A DNA stretch of 64,000 bases, taken from Prunus persica. Taxonomy: Eukaryota > Streptophyta > Magnoliopsida > Rosales > Rosaceae. The DNA is taken from assembly GCF_000346465.2 (NCBI RefSeq), contig NC_034016.1:13594969-13658968 (forward strand), read 5' to 3'. This document shows positions 57,811 through 64,000 of the stretch, piece after piece. The notes beneath the pieces are model-generated. The model ran no database searches and was not told where the DNA came from. It saw only the letters and a list, made by a program, of their open reading frames with translations. The position numbers were made by a program, and so were the translations under genes. Each line of letters opens with the position of its first letter. The first letter of the stretch is position 1.

Positions 57811-58519
57811 GGGTAATGGAAATGATCTTTTGTGTAGTTGAGTCTAACTCTTGGCAGGTACCAGATCTCAGGGATCCCACAGTGCACATGGTGTTTATTG
57901 GGTTATGCGGGGCTAGAGACAAGAAGTTAGACAAGATGACTAGCAAAAAGGGATTTATGGGATGATTGAAATGAGGGTTAGTTCCTATAAATGGACATTC
58001 TGGACCAAGTGGTATAAGCATGGTATGGGACGTGCAGGTCAGCTTGTCCAGTTATACGAATTAACAAGAATAGATGTAGAGCATACATGCATTATTATTA
58101 TCGATATGATATTTGGCTGAGTAATTGCATGTCACTTAATTTAGTTTAATCAATTTAACGTGAAAAGTTTTATGTCCCTAATGAGCTGTGGTTTCACTTA
58201 CTCCTTAACATATTTTGCAGGTACTGAACCTTAAATCTAGGACTTGAGATGATTTTGGCATGTCTATACAGTATATTATGTATATAGCTTATGTTTGAAT
58301 AATGAGCTACTCTTTTAGTGAACTCTTGAGTGGTTCTAACTTGTAAAATAATGTAATGGTGTAAGATTTCAAATGTTGTTTCCATTTAAAATTCTATATG
58401 AAATATTTATTTATTTATTTATTTTAATGTTCTTCACATTTTAATTATAGTTTTTATTAAATTCTATAATTATGGTGTGAATCACGTCTTAATCCAAGAT
58501 TACGTAAATCCGTGGATTG
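57811..58519. other. Unassigned, possibly part of a retroelement
   Basis: No gene supported. The phrase ggattggggcgtgacactcg near 58510-58530 is of a type seen near Gypsy LTR boundaries. The 76-codon ORF at 57735-57965 has no recognised domain. Confidence 0.3.
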
Positions 58520-60485
58520 GGGCGTGACACTCGTCTCTGAGCAAGAATCAACAAGAACAGTTGTTGGCTGCTTTTGACCATTTTGCGTTCAGAATTTGTC
58601 TACGTTGTCTTCACAAAAGTTGTTCATCTCGTTCTCCTCTTCGTAACACACTAAATATTCGATCTTGAAACCCCAAGATTAAGCCGAATGTTACCGCTGA
58701 AATTTCTAGATTTTTGTCCCACTTTCACCAGAATTTTTGAGGGCTAGATTGGCGGTTTCCGGCCACCAACGGCCGAGGTCTCTTCATGAAAGTTGTTCTC
58801 CTTCCTCTCCTATATGGTTTTGCTCCAAGACCCGACGCAATCCGTTGCATAAGAGCTACAATCAACGACAACAAAGTCCTAGATTTTTGGGCGAAAAAAC
58901 CCACTGTTCGAGGTTGTTAATGGTCCAATTAGACTTCGCCCCAAGTTATAAAGTTATTCCCCTTGTCATGTTGTTCTTTTAATATAAGTATTGACCGGCG
59001 GTTTGGAGTTTTTCAATTACCGAAATTTTACTCAAGACACCACCATCGACGACAGCACTGCGTATCAGTGATATGTTTTAAAGTTCAGTATTGGGACAAG
59101 TTGGTAATCTATACATTGCGTTCTCTCAAATAGGTACTTAGGCCACACGTGCCCCATAGGAAAGACCTTTTCAGGGTTGATCAATGTTGGACTTTTCGTG
59201 AATGGACATTTTTTTCAAATGAGCCTGACCTTTCAAATTACAACTTGCATGCATAATTATGATATTTGGTAAACTCTTTATCATAATTTTATTATGGTTT
59301 TCATAAAGGAATACGAGCTTTATATATATGTATATATATATATATATATATGTCTTGCACCACTATATGTCCCTCTCTTAGTTTGATATAGATACTTGGA
59401 TACTTGGGACACACAGAAGGCTCCCAAAGGGGTGTGTCCGCAAGACACACATAAGGCTCCTTGGAGGGTGTGTCGAACCTATTTGGAAACTGATATTTCA
59501 GACACATGGAAGGATCCCAAGGGGGTGTGTCCACATGACACACGGAAGGCTCCTTCGAGGGTTTGTCGGATTCCAGCATGTGTCTAGTAAAACAGTTCCC
59601 GTGTTGGACTTGGTTTTCCCCTGGTACATGTTTCTGTGTGATTCCTATGGATATTATATATATGTATAAACGAAAGTATTCCATAATTGAGATTTGCTAG
59701 GAATGTGCATGGAGGGTACTCTGCATAAGTATGATGATTTATGTGGTTTTATATTAGGATGGATATCTTTTTGATCATATGATGTATACGATGTTTTGCA
59801 ATCATACGCCTTGGGAACGATGTGTTTGCGGGAGAAAGTATTTGAAATGTGTCTTCCTTGGATTTGGATATAATATAGATTTCCGATTATAATACTTCAG
59901 GTATTAGAATATATTTATGCATAAAGGATTTAATTGCATGGTTGACATTATTTTCTAAAACAGAAGGGGTTAGTATGTCCATTATAACTTATGTTCAAAA
60001 CTTTGTTGTTGTCCGCTCACACTTTTTTATTTTGCTCTCCCCAGGCTGTAGCATGACGAGATCCATGATTTCACGTTGAGCTTTCCTTCCAGCGCACTAT
60101 TTCCTTCTATAGGACTTCTTGATTGTAGTTCGTGGAACTACCTTTTGTTGTAACTTAAAACTACTTACTAAGTATGCCCTAGTATTGCCTTTGTTAGAGT
60201 TGGATTTATGGCCTAAGGCCTCTTGAACAGTGTCAACTTGTGTGACTTAACTTGTGCCAGCATGAAGTTGGGATTTTCTGTTATTACTTGGTTTTACACG
60301 TTGTGACTCTTTGGGAAGTGTTCTTTTACAGGAAAGACTCTGCCGATTTTTCGGTAGAAGTCTTTGCCTTTCTTGGGAAAGAAAGGCAGTCTAGTAAAAT
60401 GGGTCAGCACCTGCCAGTTGTCCAACAAACATAAGGTTTGCCACAAGTTCTGAGGCAGAATCCAGGTAGATCCTGTCAACTTAGT
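58520..60485 (+). repeat. Probable long LTR or leader of a Ty3/Gypsy element
   Basis: Precedes a Gypsy-type gag and ends with tagtatcaaagc, a variant of the initiator-Met primer-binding site, at about 60483. It includes a tandem repeat at 59409-59575 and AT microsatellites. The left boundary is not certain and no 3' LTR is present in the window. Confidence 0.45.
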
Positions 60486-60572
60486 ATCAAAGCATTCGGT
60501 TAACTACTTGTAGACTTCGCATCTTGTGTGCCTACTTGAATCTGACGACTTTCTGTCTTTCCTTTTAACGTC

Positions 60573-61235
60573 ATGCATCCTAAACGTGGTAGACCGAGGA
60601 CTCGCAGCCAAAGGGCTGAGGAGCCCAATCCACCACCACCACCTCAGCCACAACCCATGATGCCAGCTCAACCACCACTTCCAAATGTTGTTGAGGGCGC
60701 ATGTGAGAATAAGCTTAGAGCACCACCACTAAGGCAAGAGCCTAAACTACTTGAGGTTCTTGATTAGTTGACACGAACAGTTGTTACAGTGTCACAAGGT
60801 AGGGGCCAAAGTGAGACTTCTGACATCGAAAAAACCAAGCAATTAGGAGCTCGTATCTATTCAGGAAGTGCGAAACTGGCAAAGGACGAATATTGGTTCA
60901 TTAAGTTGGAAAGAGTGTTTTGAGGTTATGAGGTGCCCCACTGAGGATCGAGTTCGGTTGGCTATTTCCTCTTAAAGGTGAATGCTTTTTATTAGTAGGA
61001 GACTGTTCGACAAGATTACCATGGTCCTATTGCCATTCTTTGGGCAGAGTTTGAACAGATCTTGTATGATTAGTTATACCCTCATTCTTATCAGGATACT
61101 AAGCGAGCCGAATTTCTAAGGTTGAATCAAGACTCAAAGACTATGTTGGAGTATGAGCACAAGTTTAATGAAAAGAAGTGCAAATGGTTCGAACAGTCCT
61201 GATCTCTTGGACTACAGGGGTCCAAGAGATCGGGA
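60573..61235 (+). pseudogene. Ty3/Gypsy gag remnant
   Basis: Starts MHPKRGRPRTRSQ, followed by a proline-rich region typical of Gypsy gag N-termini. After a stop at 60766, later pieces include GARIYSGSAKLAKDEYWF and YQDTKRAEFLRLNQDSKTML, matching the retrotransposon gag fold order. Several stops and frameshifts. No pol region is found. Confidence 0.7.
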
Positions 61236-61541
61236 CTGATGGTTCGAATGAGGATTATGGAAAGAGATTCAGACAGTTGTGACTGCAGTTACTTACCCTT
61301 TAATAAAAGCCTTGGCCCAAGCAGCCGATTGAGTGGCGAAGACACTAAGTACACCTGGTGCAGACAGACGACGATGGGATAAGACGAGCTATGGCAGACA
61401 ATTCCAGGTCCATTAAAGAGATATGGTTTTAGTTCTGGTTCTTAAGGTAGTGTTTGGTTAAGGGGATTCGGATTAGGTTCTGGAATTCTATAATTTTTTA
61501 TTTTCTACTGATGGTGGAAATATGGCTGATGAAATTTTTGC

Positions 61542-61706
61542 GCGATTAAGTAAAATTTCTGTCACGACGAATATTTTGCACGATTTTGTAAAATTTGGTA
61601 GAGCCAGTTTTCAATATTTTGCACGACGAATATTTTCCTCCGTCACTGTAGTGCATTTTGCGCGATGAATTCGTGTTCGTCACGCAAATACTAAAACATA
61701 GTAGTG
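61542..61706. mobile_element. Terminal remnant of a CACTA-1-family element
   Basis: Ends tactaaaacatagtagtg at 61706, a CACTA-1-type terminus in reverse, preceded by decayed GCGCGACGAA motifs. It lacks the left terminus. It interrupts a LINE and is flanked by a 20-bp direct repeat (61522-61541 and 61707-61726). Confidence 0.8.
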
Positions 61707-61726
61707 ATGGCTGATGAAATTTTTGC

Positions 61727-61910
61727 TTCTGTCAAGAACCATGTCTCCTAAATGACTGAACGTGAGCTCAATTTGCCTTTTACAAGAGAAGATGTGGGGT
61801 TGGAATTACATTTTATGGCTTTAATGAAATCTCCTGGTCTTGATGGAACGCATGCTTTATTCTACAAGCATTGGGATGTTGTGGGGAATGATATTTGCCA
61901 ACTCTGTCTG
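61727..61910 (+). pseudogene. LINE reverse transcriptase N-terminal fragment
   Basis: Translation around the CACTA remnant gives MADEIFASVKNHVS, a stop, then MTERELNLPFTREDVGLEL and MALMKSPGLDGTHALFYKHW. This resembles the start of the reverse transcriptase domain of plant LINEs (KSPGPDG...FYKHW). It breaks off at about 61910. Confidence 0.8.
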
Positions 61911-62237
61911 AAGTGCTGATTCCCCAACAGCACCAATAAAAAATAAAATACAAATAAGAGTTATGACATTAAATCTCATATTGCAAAGGGGGCACTAGCA
62001 CGAGCAAAAATGGTTGTTTCAGCTCAGCAACCCCATTATGTTGAGGAGTATGTGGTTGGAAAAGCGCTTTGTAAGTGAAGTGAGTTGAAGCAAGCAGAGT
62101 TTGGAAAGTAGCGGAGATATACCCCAAAATCAGAACGGAAAACCTTGATTTTAGTAAATTTTTTCATGTGAAGCGGGCCTCACTAGTAGCGCTCCTCCTT
62201 TTTTCAGCTGGCATCAAATCAAAGCTTGACAAAAAGG
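61911..62237. other. Unassigned stretch between LINE pieces
   Basis: A short open segment (SHIAKGALARAKMVVSAQQ) at about 61970-62080 is followed by stops. Its origin is not recognised. The sequence ends where the third duplication block starts. Confidence 0.3.
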
Positions 62238-63090
62238 GGCGCGCTAGCCCATAACCTAGGTGGGTTGGGAAAAGCCCTTTCTATGTTATAAGCCTAAAAA
62301 AATTCCTTATTGAAAGCTAAATGGAAGTGATAGTGTTGTTAGGTTTAACCATTCACTAATTGCTCTAAATCTCAATTACTATATCATAGTAGTTTTTCTT
62401 TGTTAGATCGTGACCGACATTGGTGCCCCCCTCAGGATGGTAATTTAAAACTTAATGTGGATGGTGCTTTGGATTCGAAGGATGGAATTTGGGGTGTGTG
62501 TTTGATCATACATGACTCACATGGTGACATGGTGGGCTCAATTGCTATGCATGCCCATAGTCTCTTGTCTGTGCTGGCAACTAAGTTGTATGCTCTCAAA
62601 GTTGGTCTCTCTTTTGCCTTAGATGCATCACTTCTGCCTCTAGTAGTTGAATTTGACTACATTACAGTTGCTTTCAAAGGAAGAAGATGTTTAGCTCCTG
62701 AGGGAGTGCTTGTGAAAGAGATTCAGCGTCTCTTGAGGCAATGTCTTCATGTGCTCGTATTGTTTTCCGTACTCCAAACGAAGTGGCGCACAGTATTGCA
62801 CCTTTTAGTCTTAGTACAGAGGAACTTTGTTTTTCGTTGGATATCAAACCTCTATGAATTCTATATGGCGTCAGGGAGGATTGGCCTCGAGTTGTCTAAT
62901 TCTTATAGTAGGTGATTGACACTTCTGTTTAGTTAATAGAATGGATGGTACTCTTTTCTATGTGGGGGTTTTATCCCATGTGGTTTTCTCCGAGAAGGTT
63001 TTAATGAGGCCACTGTTTTCATATGCTAGTTTTTACCGTATAATATTACTCATGGGTTGAATGAAATACCACTTTCTCTCAAAAAAAGGG
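62238..63090 (+). pseudogene. LINE 3' end with RNase H remnant, next to SOT-3
   Basis: Same element as 49533-50388, without the 4-bp insertion, so the frame stays open through 62400-62915. NLKLNVDGALDSKDGIWGV shows the RNase H first Asp. The Glu position is Lys (ATKLYAL). After FKG the frame departs from the family, so it is still inactive. The 3' UTR and A-tail lead into the SOT-3 3' flank. Confidence 0.8.
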
Positions 63091-63339
63091 GCAACCTAAA
63101 CCATTTTTGAAATAATAAATCATTATCAATCCGTGTTTCAGAGTGCTAAAGGTCCATGTAGTTTCAATTTTGTCAATTTTATCCCCGTAATTTCAGTTTT
63201 GTCAATTTTGTTATCATAGTTCAATTCATAGCAATTCAAGCGACATTGTAAAATTCCTCCAAAGAAATGCAAATGTCGATTCACTTGTGATAGCCGTGAG
63301 ACTTCAATACAATACCTACAGTAGACTTGATTTTTATTC

Positions 63340-64000
63340 TTAGTTGACTTGACCCTTGTTTTCATCGCCATCACCATGATCAACTTTCTTGGTCTTGAGC
63401 ATGGCGTTGGCTTGTCTCCACTTATGGTATTTACCAAACAAGACCTCCATTTCTTCGAGGGTTCTGCCCTGTGTTTCCGGAAGCATTGTATAGAAGAAGA
63501 CCCAAGCCAACACTCCAATTCCCGCGTAAAGAAAGAAGGCCCCGCCAATCGTGATGGCCTTGTACAAGGAAAGAAAAGTCATGGAGACGATGCCACTTAT
63601 CACCCTGTTAACGGCCACTCCCAAACTGACTCCTTGCGCACGCAGCTTCAGCGGGAAGATCTCAGAGCTATAGACCCATGTGATGGGCCCCAGACCGATA
63701 GAGAAAAATGCAACGTTGAATAGCACCATGATGATGCACAATGCGACGGCCCACGGGATTTTGCTGTCGTGATTATCGATGATCGTAAGCGCCGCACCGA
63801 GACACACAAGGGAAAATATCATTCCACCCATGCTGGTCAGAAGCAATGGGCGTCGTCCGACCCGATCAAGGAGAAACGTGGCGATAAAGATGAAAATGGT
63901 CTTGACGAATCCAACGGCCACGGTTGCCAGTAGCGTGTGCTCGTAAGAGGTGATCCCGGCCTTCGCAAAGATCCTTGGGCTGTACAAAACGACAGAGTCT
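63340..64000 (-). CDS. Polyol/sorbitol transporter, copy 3 (SOT-3), partial
   Basis: Only the 3' part of exon 3 (about 220 residues, from the region after QQVTGI) lies in the window. It contains DRVGRR and PETQGR and ends KNKGQVN-type (DENKGQVN). The visible protein is identical to SOT-1 and SOT-2. The rest of the gene lies beyond 64000 on the minus strand. Confidence 0.92.
   Translation of the reverse strand, partial: DSVVLYSPRIFAKAGITSYEHTLLATVAVGFVKTIFIFIATFLLDRVGRRPLLLTSMGGMIFSLVCLGAALTIIDNHDSKIPWAVALCIIMVLFNVAFFSIGLGPITWVYSSEIFPLKLRAQGVSLGVAVNRVISGIVSMTFLSLYKAITIGGAFFLYAGIGVLAWVFFYTMLPETQGRTLEEMEVLFGKYHKWRQANAMLKTKKVDHGDGDENKGQVN

Noticed and set aside
59301..59684. 127-codon minus ORF and its plus-strand partner at 59396
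   Set aside because: Both are translations of the tandem repeat in the putative LTR.
33953..61706. One giant CACTA from the 33953 terminus to the 61706 terminus
   Set aside because: The flanking triplets differ (CAG and ATG), the right fragment sits inside a LINE with its own 20-bp repeat, and SOT-2 and other unrelated elements lie between.

Overview
This is plant nuclear DNA, most likely from a Rosaceae genome. Two near-identical complete copies and one partial copy of a polyol/sorbitol transporter gene point that way, since sorbitol is the main transported carbon form in that family. The family-level assignment is inference. Introns, Pol III-type SINEs, LINEs, Copia and Gypsy elements and CACTA transposons confirm a plant. 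Most of the 64 kb is transposon. The host genes I can support are one RING-finger E3 ligase gene (1023-1721, +) and the transporter copies (SOT-1 23285-25433, SOT-2 50639-52803, SOT-3 63340 to the window edge, all on -).

Layout. 1-8.7 kb: SINE, RING gene, a four-unit tandem repeat split by a LINE 3' end with target-site duplication, a MuDR N-terminal fragment, a small Helitron, a palindrome array and a fold-back element. 8724-19843: a complete-ended CACTA transposon (CACTA-1, TSD ATT) with GCGCGACGAA subterminal repeats, a TNPA-like gene and a broken TNP2 gene. 19.8-22.9 kb: Helitron, SINE carrying a MITE, LINE tail. 22.9-33.95 kb: SOT-1, its promoter, a hAT-like insertion, a degenerate but complete Copia element (27322-32096, TSD ACAAA), a LINE ORF1-like remnant and a long GA/GT microsatellite. 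33953-49533: a truncated relative of CACTA-1 (CACTA-3), into which a 13.5 kb, apparently intact CACTA of a second family (CACTA-2, 35216-48677, TSD GCT) has jumped. 49.5-57.8 kb: a rearranged duplicate of the SOT block, with SOT-2, an orphan promoter and half of the Copia element. 57.8-62.2 kb: Gypsy, LINE and CACTA debris. 62.2-64 kb: a third SOT block cut by the window end.

Function. CACTA-2 carries an uninterrupted TNP2 transposase and a second gene joining a Ptta/En/Spm (TNPA-like) domain to a Ulp1-type cysteine protease with its catalytic residues present, so it could be autonomous. It also carries a captured, damaged piece of a 26S proteasome RPN6 gene. The SOT copies encode apparently identical proteins and lie next to the same LINE tail. 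Duplication of the block, with one breakpoint inside CACTA-3, best explains the second half of the window. Splice junctions are read by eye and are approximate unless stated.
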